Origin: Rhizodiscina lignyota
Lineage: Eukaryota > Ascomycota > Dothideomycetes > Aulographales > Rhizodiscinaceae
Direction: 5' to 3'
Assembly (NCBI GenBank): GCA_010015805.1
Contig: ML978121.1
Location: 2,232,001 to 2,296,000 of the forward strand
Length of the DNA stretch: 64,000 bases
The position numbers were made by a program, and so were the translations under genes. Positions 53,995 to 64,000 of the stretch are shown in pieces. The notes beneath the pieces were generated by a model that was given only the letters and a program-made list of their open reading frames with translations, was not told the DNA's origin and searched no databases. The first letter of the stretch is position 1. Each line of letters opens with the position of its first letter.

Positions 53995-56897
53995 GTTTTC
54001 GAGGATGCTGGTGGCGTTTTGTCAGAATGATGGTGAATGAATGAATGAAATGCCTGTAAGAAAGGAGAATATGTATAGCCAGTGCGAACACAAGGAAATA
54101 CACAGCGACCGCTTAGCTCCCGCATATACTGGTACGTGTTGTCATAATTTCTCTACGATCTTCACGTTGAGAAACGCCAGATTATACATGCTAAACCGCG
54201 TTTAGTCCTCGTGTTGATCATAGAACCAGTGATCGGGTTGTGCTCCATCATATAGAGCTCTGCTGTGAACCGCAAACTGATGGAACCTTCTGGTCTATCA
54301 GCCAAACATGCAAACAGCAATCCAACAGAGAGATATGTGTAGAGTCTCAAACAACATTGTCGTTAGCTACCCGCTTACCCGGACACAACTACTCGATACC
54401 GACGTAACGAACTCGGTGCAAGTTAGTGGTCAGGTCGCTAAGGGGATCTAGCGTGTCTCGATCTAGAACCAAGTAAAGGGTTAGACTTGAACGGAATGGA
54501 GCTCTGCCGTACACGACCGATCTAGCTTGACTATCAGTATTATACACGGCCGCCGTGGGAGACTGGGGCGGAACAGGGCAGTTCAACGATCCTGCTATGG
54601 CCCGTTGATGAGTAGGCATGACAATAATTTGAAAAGACAGAGACCACATTGAGAATGAAACCTCCTGAAGACATATTAAGCCCTGCAAAGTAAGAGTGTA
54701 AGACACCGCCATGATGCAGGAAAAGAAGCCACGAGGTTGCCGGCTTTCTCCCGAGTACCCAGCAAACGGTCAAGACCCGCACTCTGCAAATGCATTACCA
54801 GCTCTTGCACTAGGAATAATTCGGGAAAATCGGATCGGAAGAGCAGACCGCATTTTACTCACAAGGACAGCATGTCCGCTGTTTCGCAGCATGGGATAAC
54901 GTGGGATGCTCCGAAATCCCATCGAAACCTTCCGAGAAATGAGAGGTATGCTCGTCGATATATCAACATGGTCAGATCTCGAGGCCTCCGAGGATATTCC
55001 CTGAGAAGTGACCATCCGCGCCACACTCGATTCTAGATCTGGCGAGATCCGATGGGTCAGTGCGGGACGTCTTACGGCCTTCTAGAAGAATGTGAGACGT
55101 GAAAATAGAATGCGTCATCAAAGGTATGTATGACATTGCCACGGGATACTATATCGAAAGCACTACCGTGCCGAATCCGAGCCGAAATGGGACGGGCGAT
55201 AACTGGAACGGCCCGACGGCTTTGTCATGAAATCCACCAGTGGACCGAACAGAACTACATAGGCAGTATAAGAATGACAAAACAACAGCACTATAAATCA
55301 GCTATATCCGTATCGAGGAAATGCATATCAAAATCAGAATAAAGAGGTAATTCGCATGCGGGTGGGGAGAGCGAAGATCTTCTACCTCAGCAGAAGGCCG
55401 TATTACTATGTGATAGGACGAAAGACAAAAGTAAGGCGATATCATATCAGCTAAGGAATACGCGTACAAAGACGCGTCTCCGTCCATAGCGCAATGGACC
55501 GAGGAAAGCGACCAGGAGTTAGACGCGTCAATAGAGGGGTGTGAGTAGAGAGGGGTTGTCTTGACGGAGTGCGGACTTGCTGCGGACGCTGGACACGCGC
55601 GCTGAGCAGCTGCTTGCTGCATTTGTCAATCGTAGCGAGGAGGTGTCGAATGCTTTGGACTCTCCATTGATTAGTCTCCTAGCGCCGCCGGGATTGCCGT
55701 CAATTCGACTTGGCTCGGGAATTGGACTCGTCTTCCAAGGGATGCGCATCGCGCCGCGCCGACGGCCGGAAGGCTCGTTGCGCTGCCGTTCACCGCCCAA
55801 AGTGAAGATATCGCGACCCTGTGAAGATCATGCGATGGACAGGGCAAAATCTGGAGTCGGTGAACAAAAACGTGGGATGCTGATGGAGTTTTGTTCGCAA
55901 GAGGCTGGCGGATGTTCCGATGGAGGTCAGCGCGTCGTAGGGCTGATGAATCATCGTGGCTGGGATACCTGCAGAGTGTTGAGTCTTCTGCACGCTTCCT
56001 GCGAACCGCTGCAGCACTTGCTGACCTGCACCCTCCATTCGTCGCCCGCCTCAAACATCGAGCATCGCATTCCGAGCTCTATCGTAAGAAGCTCGCTCTC
56101 AGGGATCCTCCCTTCTACAGGCAATGAGCGCGCTGCACTCCGGATTCCAGCTCCCCCGGGCTTAGGAAAGCTTTGGTCAGATGTTATTTCCACCCACTCA
56201 CACACGAGACCTCGGTCGCACACCCTCTCTTGCGTCACATGAGCCCTCCATTTGAGGCACACTGTGCTCTCCTCAGTCTCCAAAACCGATAACGCAGAAC
56301 CAGATAGGCAAGACTGTCCAGGGAATATCCCTTTGAGGCCGCCGGGGGCCCTGTCAGCCTTGTGAGGTGGGTTGGCCGCATATGTCCGCCTGTAGACATC
56401 TCTCTGCGTAGACCTGGCCACTCGAGGGACGGATTCGTTTCTGCTGACCCTCTATGCTTCGGGATATGGCTCTACTAAAGGTCATGATCTGATTTTAGTT
56501 CCCTTGTCTCTTGCGGAATCCAGCCTTTTTATCTGGTCTCTCTGAATAATAGTCGGTGAACCGTCTCCGACATGCACTTCGTCCAGTAATGTTGCCTTCC
56601 CAGGCACCCTCTGTCTCACATTCAGTATTCGAGAGGCAGGGCCTGTGATTCACACTGTTCGCGGGCCCATTGCGCCTGCGCCCTGCATGCGAGTGCAGAG
56701 CCGCGTGGAAGAGATCAGCACTTCCACTATATAGGCATGTCATTCCTGCAGAATGTCGTGGCACTCTCTCATTGAATGTCAACTTGTATTTCGTATTACT
56801 GTCTACCGTCCGTTTGGTCCGGCTCGAGACGGGCTGAAAGGAGCGGCCCGCTCTACGCTACTACTGTCTTTACTTGCCGACATTAACCGCTTCCACC
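53995..56897. other. 2.9 kb gene desert
   Basis: No supported gene. The longest frames (55577-56242 plus, TTG-started; 55951-56421 minus, GTG-started; 55671-56054 minus) overlap on opposite strands and have no motif. Short ATG frames at 54162-54350 and 54389-54712 also match nothing. The right end is the promoter of the next gene and has a pyrimidine-rich leader. No terminal repeats or transposase-like words were seen. Confidence 0.35.
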
Positions 56898-57707
56898 ATG
56901 CCTTCATTCGGAAGGCATAACAGGAATTATTCCTGGCCTCCCTCACTCCATCATGTCTCTCAAATTCCGCACATCAGAGAGAGCCTCGCTCAGCAACCGA
57001 GTCATCGGAAACAAGACACGTCGAACGATGCAATACCAGACATCGATGAAGACCCCTTTTCACACTTCATCTCGCCCATGAACATGGACGATGATCCCGA
57101 CAATCCAATGTCCATGTCGGCAGGTATCATGAATACCGAGTCTATTGGTTTCAAAAGAGATCGTTTCTGTGCTTCTCTCGCCAAACGCTGGGCGCGCTCG
57201 GTCACACCAAGGGAGAAGGATAACATACATTACCATCCCTACAGCCGTCCACACAGCAACAGCCTCGCCCTCAATCAAAAACTCCACCACCCACACTACA
57301 ATGTTGAGATCCGCACCCCTCGACATATCCTGACAGTCAGCAACACATCACAAAACATTCCGACCATAGTGGTCACGGAATACCTCGAGGACCCATCTCA
57401 GAACAGGGCCCAACAACTCCTCATTGCCGCTCAGCGCATGCGCAGGCGACGTAGAACCAACAGGACTCTCTCAGGGCACCGACACTCATGGCAAGAACCA
57501 AGCCCAGACCTGTACACCGTCTTGGAAGAAGGTGCCCACCACGAAGTAGCTGTACAATCGGCCAGCGAAGACGAGATGTATGAGGACAGCGACGTAGAGA
57601 GCCTCAACAGCGAAGATGAAGCGCTCTATGCCGAAGACGACGACTTTCAGGTTGGATGGGCCGAGCTTCGTCGTCAGCCTTCCTCAGGCGAAAGAGCCAG
57701 ACTATGA
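56898..57707 (+). CDS. Hypothetical protein with acidic C-terminus
   Basis: A single exon of 269 residues. The ATG at 56898 (CACCATGC) is chosen; the open frame above it begins with TTG. No family is recognised. The N-terminus is polar and His/Ser/Pro-rich (FGRHNRNYSWPPSLHHV). A conserved-looking core follows: FKRDRFCASLAKRWARS, YNVEIRTPRHILTVSNT and TIVVTEYLEDPSQNRAQQLL. A basic patch RMRRRRRTNR precedes an acidic tail (DEMYEDSDVESLNSEDEALY). The layout suggests a regulatory or nuclear protein, which is inference. Confidence 0.65.
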   Translation: MPSFGRHNRNYSWPPSLHHVSQIPHIRESLAQQPSHRKQDTSNDAIPDIDEDPFSHFISPMNMDDDPDNPMSMSAGIMNTESIGFKRDRFCASLAKRWARSVTPREKDNIHYHPYSRPHSNSLALNQKLHHPHYNVEIRTPRHILTVSNTSQNIPTIVVTEYLEDPSQNRAQQLLIAAQRMRRRRRTNRTLSGHRHSWQEPSPDLYTVLEEGAHHEVAVQSASEDEMYEDSDVESLNSEDEALYAEDDDFQVGWAELRRQPSSGERARL

Positions 57708-58038
57708 TGCACACATTGTCTGACTTGGGGGGATGCCTTTGTTTCTTTCTGCATTGTTTTGGCGTTCTTGGTCATCATTATTTGGTACATGCATTTGGGA
57801 TGGGCGTATGGGCATTTGCATTTCACGGCGTACCAAGAATACTGGGCGCGAGCGCTTTGCATTATTTTGGGTCATTGTTGCGGACATCATAATACCCAAA
57901 AGCAACATTGTATTTCCTGCTCAGTTCATCATTCTATTTTAATTCTCTTCTTCCGTAGACAATTCGATCTGTCTAGTACTAATAACTGTCCATTATTGTA
58001 AACCACTGCGAATTGTTAAGCGTTCGATGTTCACTCTC
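57708..58038. other. Convergent 3' region, no gene seen
   Basis: A 331-base stretch between converging gene ends. It is AT-rich from 57860 on and holds only short overlapping frames with no motif; presumably the two 3' UTRs. Confidence 0.35.
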
Positions 58039-59959
58039 TCAGACAAGTCGCTTGACGTTCCCGTTCAACTGTTTTGCCTCAAAGTTGCCAATATGGCCTT
58101 CGTCGTACTGTGTCTTGACTGTCGGCAGAGCTCTTGCGTTGTCGATCCTCTCCTGCGTAAGCAGGTACAGTTTCGGAATATCTCCTTTCTCAACCATGTC
58201 TTGCTGCACCTTGGCCATATCCGCCCCATTCTCGTCAGCCAGTAGCATGTCGACGACAGCCTTGCCGCAGAGTGTCCCATTAGGCATACCATGTCCTAAA
58301 AAAGCCATTAGCGTATACGCGCGAACCAATGTGCAAGCAAATGATTTCCATACCAGTGTATCCCGCCGACATCCACAGCCCCTTCTTCCCTGGCAAGGCC
58401 CCGACCCATGGATGATTGTCTCTCGAGTAGCCCATTATCCCCGTCCATTGATTTGCCGCCTTCAGCTCTTGCACATCCTGTTCAGTGCCTCCAAGCTCCA
58501 TCATCTCCAACAATGTCGTCCGCAGATACTTCGCCGCGCCTTCGTCGATGACCGAGTCGTCGGTCTCTCCCATCGCATTCAATTTCGCCCACGCCGAGCC
58601 TCCACCAAACATGAGGTGGCCAGCCGCGTTCGGCACGCCTTCAAATGGCCGCTGAATGAGATAGTCATCGCGGTTGGCATCACCGCCTTGAGCACCCACA
58701 AAGCCGTATGAGTCTGGCAAGCGTGCTGAGCCTAGAGGCGGGAGCAGAGCTGACATCTCTCCTCGCACCGGAAGAATCAGGTCCGCAAACTCGTGAACTA
58801 TGTGCGATGTGTAGCCATTCGTCGCGATAATAACATGTCGAGCCCTCATCTCCCCTCGGTCGGTATGCAGGACCCATCGGGCTTTGTCGTTAACATGACT
58901 CACGACGCTTAGCTTCTTCACCGGTGTACTCGTCTGCAGGTTTAAAAAGCCGCTCCTAACAAGCTTCTCAAGGATAAATGCCACATACTTATACGGCCAC
59001 AGGCTGCCCGCGAAATTGGTTAACGTCGCACCTGAACACCCTGCATTTCCCGCAATACGGTGTTTCTTTAGGTCCTCTGGGTCAGTGATGATTGAGACGC
59101 GAGCGCCAATGTCCGGATGGTCCTTCTTCAGTTGTTCGACCTCAGATGTGGCATCCTTGAGTAGTTCAGGGGTCCAGAGTGTCCGGCACCCTGTCACGGT
59201 GCGCCATTCGCATGGGACGTTGTTGTCGGAGATGTACGAACGGACTGTGTCGTAGTTCTTGAGTTCAAAGAGGGCAACCTCGGCAGAGCGGTCGAAAAGC
59301 AGAGGTTGGCAGTGACCACCGTTCTAGAGTGGGGATTCTCAGCATAGTCCAGAAGAGGTTGTAGATGTCTTAGAATGCCGAGGACTGCCCCGAAACAGAA
59401 AGGCATTAAACAGATCCGATAACGAAAATTGAAGTGGAAGATTTAGCAGAACCGTGCATATGTCAGGCTCAGCAGGTTGCATTAAAGAAAAAATAAGTGT
59501 GAGAGATGTGATTTTTCGAAGGAGTATTTCCGGGACGGAGAGTTGATCATAATGACCGATTCCGAAATTAAAGAGTCATACCCTGCCGGTTGCTCCCCAA
59601 CAAGCCTCTCTTGCTTCCAGCATGAGGACCTTGAGCTTCTTTCCTTTATCATCTTCGGACAAAAACCTTCAGGCAGTCATCAGACGGATGTGAACAGAGC
59701 TGCGTAGAGATCTATCGGCGCCTTACCTCGCGGCAGATGTGCCCGTAATGCCAGAGCCAATGATCACGACATCGGCATATTCTGGTAATTCATTTGTTGT
59801 ACGGTGTCCTAATAAGAACTCGGAAGGTTCTGTATGCCAGAATGACTTGCTTGAATTTGGGACTGGCAGCCCTGCTGGTTTGTCTTCGGAGTCCTCTTCC
59901 GAAGATATGGAGGAGCGCGGGACGAAGTACGACCAAAATTGCTTTAACGCAGTGAGCAT
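58039..59959 (-). CDS. FAD-dependent oxidoreductase, DAO family
   Basis: DAO-family flavoenzymes oxidise amines or amino acids such as sarcosine, glycine betaine derivatives or D-amino acids. Four exons: 59959-59727, 59666-59582, 59323-58354 and 58295-58039. Introns are 60, 258 and 58 bp. Joins read GTSAAR-FLSEDDKG, GATGR-NGGHCQPLLF and GYTG-HGMPNGTL, giving 514 residues. The FAD-binding GxGxxG lies at 64-74 (DVVIIGSGITGTSAA). ATGRNGGHCQP, GCSGATLTNFAGSLWPYKY, VIIATNGYTSH and the C-terminal FAD motif SRDNHPWVGALPG...GYTGHGMP are family marks. The substrate cannot be read from sequence. It is divergent from the SDR gene and next to the TauD-type gene. Confidence 0.9.
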
Positions 59960-60453
59960 TGTGAGTATCGTTTGGGTGTCAGATTGATTCTTTCTTTCAT
60001 CTCTATCAGACGAGAAGAAGTCATTACATCAAGAATGATGCTTGCTCTCAGATATCACTGAGTCTCCACTGTCGGAGTTGGAATAGCTTTAGCCTAAAGT
60101 AGAATAATGCCGAACTTTCCTCCATCCTGCTGCTTTCCTTTATCTTTTTCGACAAATCTTTACTTTCGCTTCAATTATGGCTTTTATATTACGAAAGTAC
60201 GAAATACCTCTCAAGCCCGCTCTGATATCCTTCTCCGAATGAGTCTGATATTGATACTTGGCCTCGGAACTCTTGCCGGCTTGGACATGAACTCGGTCTA
60301 CAGTGATCCGATCAATAGCCTTCTGCGGGGCACTCTGCAAGCAATGAACGAAAGGAGCTCGGTTGAGGCTGGGGTTTAGAAAGCTCCTCAGTTTCAACAA
60401 AATGTCTCTTTAGGTTTCTACTTTCCTCTTCTTAGAGTTCGGTTTCGTTCACA
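59960..60453. promoter_or_regulatory. Shared promoter of FAD oxidoreductase and SDR
   Basis: The 494 bases between two divergent ATGs must hold both promoters. The minus frame 60140-60400 and plus frame 60107-60379 overlap and match nothing. Confidence 0.45.
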
Positions 60454-61663
60454 ATGTCTTCATCAGAGCAACGACGCAGCTCAGTATTTGGAAAAATACT
60501 CCACGCTTTCAAGGGCCCTGAATCGGACAAACCTGCTTCTTCGGGTCAAGGGAGTCAGACGAAGACAGCCGCATCAGCTTCAAAGCCAGTAGAGACTGAC
60601 AAAAAAGCTACTGCTGAGGCGAGTGCGATTGTCAATACTCAGTATCCTCAGAGCCAGGGCTTGGGAAAGGCCTATGATGTCAAAGGAAAGACAGCTATCG
60701 TGACAGGGGCTGGATCAGGTAAATTCCTTGCCACACCGCATTTGCAAACAAATGAACAAGCGACACTGAAGTCCTACGCCAGGCATCAACCATCGATTCG
60801 CCAAGCTTCTGCTGTCCAAGGGCTGCAACGTTCTCATCGCGGATCTTGCTCTCCGGCCTGAAGCTCAAGAACTCATCGACGAATACAATGGCACGGATGA
60901 ATCCAAACCACGAGCTGCATTTGCTAAAACTGATGTCACTATCTGGGCCGAACTGAGTGCCATGTTCCATGCCTGCTACTCGACATTCGGGGCTCTCGAC
61001 ATCGTCTGTCCCGGGGCGGGTGTATTCGAACCACACTGGTCCAATTTCTGGCATCCTCCAGGAAGCACTGAGAGCAAAGACCCGATCGATGGTAATACTT
61101 ACAAGCTGTTTGATATCAACGTCACGCATCCAGTTCGCGCCACTCAGATCGCAATTGCAGAATTCCTCAACCCAAGCAAAGGGGAGAAGGTCTCCGTTGA
61201 AAATCCGAAGCAGATTGTCTTCATCAGCAGCATAGCAGGCCAAGTCTTTAGTCTATCAACGCCGATGTACATCGCTAGCAAGCATGCCATCAACGGCTTC
61301 ATTCGCTCTTTGGCACCTCTAGAGACGGAACTTGGCATTAAGTGCACCGGGGTCGCTCCAGGTATTGTCAAGACCCCGCTCTGGACAGATCATCCGGAGA
61401 AGATGATAATGGTCGATGAAGAAAAGGAAGAATGGGTTACTCCTGAAGAGGTTGCCGAAGCAATGCTCAAGTGCGTGGAAAGTCCTGATGTGCCCGCCGG
61501 CACAATATTGGAGGTTGGCCAAGGGTACACAAGAAAAGTCGAGCCATTTAATGACCCAGGGCCGATGGGTAGACGTGGTATCAAAACAAGCCATGCGGAA
61601 GTAAAGTCCAAAGAGGTCTTTGAATGGCTTGCGGAGGATGGGTGGGGTAAGAAGGGCTTGTAA
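60454..61663 (+). CDS. Short-chain dehydrogenase/reductase with N-terminal extension
   Basis: A NAD(P)-dependent oxidoreductase. Two exons: 60454-60718 and 60783-61663, with a 64-bp intron. The join reads TGAGSG-INHRFAKLL and the protein has 381 residues, 80-100 more than a classical SDR. The extra N-terminus is Ser/Lys-rich (MSSSEQRRSSVFGKIL). The cofactor motif is TGAGSGIN at 83-90; the NAG equivalent is CPGAGVF; the catalytic Ser is about 238 (FISSIAGQ), Tyr 251 and Lys 255 (YIASK). The last glycine of the cofactor motif (GIG) is Asn here, as in some fungal 15-PGDH-like SDRs. The C-terminus is also extended (GPMGRRGIKTSHAEVKSKEV). Its neighbours suggest a role in the same catabolic step set. 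Confidence 0.9.
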
Positions 61664-61890
61664 CTGCCCGTAAACACCGTCATGTTATACGGAGAGGACT
61701 ATTGCACTGATATTGTAGACTTTCTCTCATTACAAGCTACTTTATAGATGTCTGCTCTGTAAGAAGAGCTAGCATTTACAAGCGAATGAAGAATGTCAAG
61801 GTCTTTAGCCTGAACACTTACTGGTCCCTGCCCACATTCAATTCAGTATCGAAGTTACCACCAACCGATCCGTTATGTTTACAGGATATA

Positions 61891-63237
61891 TTACGAGCTT
61901 CGCGCCGGAATGGGACGTTCAGCTTGAGGAGTGATACGGATGTGGTGGCGTTTCTCATTTGGCCCCAGGGGATAATCCAAGACTACCGAATGCATGACCA
62001 TCCGATTGTCATACACAACGACTGTGCCTGGCTCCCATTTGGCGCGGGTGTGGAATTCAAGGCCTGTCTGGAGATGTGAATAGAGCATCCTTGTGATTGC
62101 ATCGCTTTCTTCATCCTTCAGTCCCACGATGCCGCTGATGTACTCGGGCGGAAACCAGAGCGCTTTTCGTCCAGTGACAGGATGTTTGCGGACGATCGGG
62201 TGTACGGTGTCGACGAGCTCGCGGCGGTACACACTGACCTTGGATCCGTGGACCGCTTGCCGCTGGCCTGAATGCAAGGCGTCCAGTCCCTCGAGGAAAG
62301 CTTTCATTGGCTCCGAAAGTTTATCATATGCTTCCATGGAGTTCAAATACAGCGTGTCGCCACCAGTCTCCGGGTTCTCGAGGACGGCCAAAAACGTTGT
62401 GCCCATTGGATTCCTGTCCTGCATCAGATCGTGTGAAGAATATCCAGCAGACCTCGGTACTCACTTTTCATAAGTCATATCAGAGTGCCATCGAGTCGTG
62501 GTCAGCATACCAGCACTGTAGTGGTCAAATACGGTCTTGTTGCTATCACGGAGGTTGGCCAAGATCTCTGGATGACCTTTCATGTGGGAGCCAAATGAAT
62601 GAACGTGCAGTCTTCCGAAGTGGCTACCGTACTGCTTCAGGAACTCGGGGCTTTGGTGGACAAAGTCTTGATCGCGGAATACCAGCAAGCCGCGTTCTGC
62701 TGCCCAGAGTGACAATTCGTCCTTTTGCTGGTCTGTAAGGGCGCTGAGCTGGACGCCTTTGACCTCTGTTCCAGTCGAGGGGGTCATATCTTTCTTTTCC
62801 TTGATCGCTGCGAACAAGGCTTTCTTTTCGGGGTCAGCCCTGGAAGCTGGGTCTACATGATCATATTGTTCATATGGAGCCTCCTTGGTAAGCGTTGTGT
62901 GAGCCAAATAGTGCTTCCATGGATACTGCCGACAGGGTTAGACACCGAATGACAGGGAATTGCAGAGACGCACGTCAGTGTAGTCTGCCTTGAGAAGCTG
63001 GAGCATCTCCGTTTGCCCTTTTGGGTTGATAGGGCCCTCAGTAGTGTTTCCGGGAAACTTGAAGTCTTTCGGAGGGACGAAGTCGGTATTTGGCTTCGTG
63101 CCCGTAAACCATTTGTAGCCTTTGAATTCGACCTCCCAGCCTCCTGGAACCTTTGTGTATTTTGGCTCGTCATTGATGGGGAGACTCAACGTTTCAGCAG
63201 TGCTGGGAACAGTTTCCGTGACGGTAGACGTTGCCAT
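61891..63237 (-). CDS. TauD/TfdA-type Fe(II)/2-oxoglutarate dioxygenase
   Basis: Members hydroxylate sulfonates or similar acids (taurine, alkyl sulfonates), or other small acids, splitting 2-oxoglutarate. Three exons: 63237-62974, 62925-62465 and 62413-61891, with introns of 48 and 51 bp. Joins read ADYTD-YPWKHYLAHT and TYEK-NPMGTTFLAVL, giving 415 residues. The frame is open above 63237 but only to a GTG, so ATG 63237 (ACATGGC on the sense side) is used. Iron ligands are His 235 and Asp 237 (RWHSDMTYE) and a distal His about 399 (RHHIRIT), with Arg 401 for 2-oxoglutarate. The chain is longer than bacterial TauD (about 280), as is usual for yeast Jlp1-type proteins. The substrate is unproven. 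Confidence 0.93.
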
Positions 63238-63799
63238 GTTTGATGGTAGTATTTTTTTCACGGTCTTGATTTCGTTTCTTTGCTTGGACGAGTGATCGCA
63301 GCTCTTTCTTCCTCGCAGATATATGCAGAAAACAAACCCTCGATTCTATACATTGTCTACCCGAGTTTTCCTGTTTCTGTTGATAATAGACTACTCTGTT
63401 GTAAGAAATCTAATTGTCATTGGAGGAGAGAAGTCTTGGAGTGAGCAGATTCGGAAGAGCCGCCCCGGATAAGAGCAAGACGTGATGAAAGCATCTGCAA
63501 GTGTTCCATCCTTTGCGTATTCCTCCCCTTCCTAATTCGTCCATGATTGACAGAGATAAGGAAGTCATACATGGAAACTTCGCTTTGATGCCTGCCGCTG
63601 CTACCGACATCGATGTACTGGTAACAGGCTCTGTAGCTCTTCTACTTCCACTTCTACTCTGCATATGAGCGGGACTTTTGAAGGATTGGTATAATTCTTT
63701 CAACCATCAAGAATGCGAAGGCGCCGCGTTAAGAATATGAGGCGTGCAGATCGTTGCTGTAAAGGGTTACCGCGGAGCTCTTCAGCTTTCATTTCCGTC
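63238..63799. other. Intergenic, promoter of the TauD-type gene
   Basis: Between the dioxygenase start and the partial gene at the right edge, both on minus. A minus frame at 63410-63703 has no motif. Nothing more can be supported. Confidence 0.35.
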
Positions 63800-64000
63800 C
63801 TAGTGTTTCACCGACGTCCACCCAGCCACATCAACATCCCAACCAGCGACAAGGAGCCCCATCTCCCAAGCCTGCGGAATACGTTGTGACCAAGTCGACT
63901 GGGCAGTTTCTAGATTGATCACTACCATGTCTCCACGGTCTTGGATAGGGCAACCGGACTTCCGCGCTGAACATTTCGTCGGCTGCTTACTGGCGGCGAA
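63800..64000 (-). CDS. 3' end of an unrecognised protein gene, cut by the window edge
   Basis: Reading leftward from the window edge, a frame of 66 codons is open to a TAG at 63800-63802. It reads like real coding sequence, with DRGDMVVINLETAQSTWSQ, then IPQAWEMGLLVAGWDVDVAG and the end WTSVKH. There is no ATG requirement because the 5' part lies outside. I do not recognise the family. The aromatic, hydrophobic content and even use of codons suggest a folded C-terminus, but an open frame of this size can also arise by chance. Confidence 0.4.
   Translation of the reverse strand, partial: FAASKQPTKCSARKSGCPIQDRGDMVVINLETAQSTWSQRIPQAWEMGLLVAGWDVDVAGWTSVKH

Noticed and set aside
52899-54125. 408-codon unspliced minus-strand frame
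   Set aside because: It reads through the 52-bp intron and has no LPxEIR block; the two-exon model from 53994 restores the family pattern.
55577-56242. 221-codon plus-strand frame in the gene desert
   Set aside because: It starts with TTG, overlaps frames of similar size on the other strand and shows no domain.

Overview
The window looks like nuclear DNA of a filamentous ascomycete (Pezizomycotina, perhaps a dothideomycete; the class is inference). The evidence is gene content: a Sho1 osmosensor, a RO-10/dynactin p24-like protein, haspin, RIO1, a DUF7704-type membrane protein and TauD/FAD/SDR enzymes. Gene structure agrees: about 25 of 30 genes are spliced or single-exon with clear starts, most introns are 47-65 bp with GT(A/G)AGT-like donors and C/TAG acceptors, and genes lie on both strands in no operon-like order. 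I saw no rRNA, tRNA, CRISPR, virus-like element or intact transposon.

Layout. 1-8.3 kb: ankyrin protein (-), class II aldolase/adducin protein (-), Gly/Tyr-rich protein (-), DUF7704-type protein (+), four-helix membrane protein (+). 8.4-18 kb: secreted amidase (-), coiled-coil protein (-), DHA2-type MFS exporter (-), an apparently 5'-truncated FAD D-lactate dehydrogenase (-). 19.5-30.4 kb: membrane-anchored spermidine-synthase-like protein (+), haspin (-), GFA-fold protein (+), RIO1 (+), cytochrome P450 (-), GST-like protein (+). 30.6-37.9 kb: GH27 alpha-galactosidase with six exons (-), an F-box/2EXR-like protein (+), a long gene-poor stretch, and a Ure2-type GST (+). 39-50 kb: vacuolar amino-acid transporter (-) divergent from RO-10 (+), SHO1 (+), an acidic nuclear-type protein (-) divergent from mitochondrial 3-methylcrotonyl-CoA carboxylase alpha (+). 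50-58 kb: acidic repeat protein (-), D-2-hydroxyacid dehydrogenase (-), second F-box-like protein (-), a 2.9 kb gene desert, and an acidic hypothetical protein (+). 58-63.2 kb: FAD oxidoreductase (-), SDR (+) and TauD-type dioxygenase (-) lie side by side and may form a small catabolic unit. The last 200 bases carry the 3' end of another gene on the minus strand.

Most genes are independent housekeeping or accessory functions. The points most worth checking are the FAD/SDR/TauD trio, an in-frame mitochondrial-presequence-like extension on the GST, the truncated D-lactate dehydrogenase, a frame change in the ankyrin gene, and a recurring pattern of paired splice acceptors of which only the second keeps the frame.
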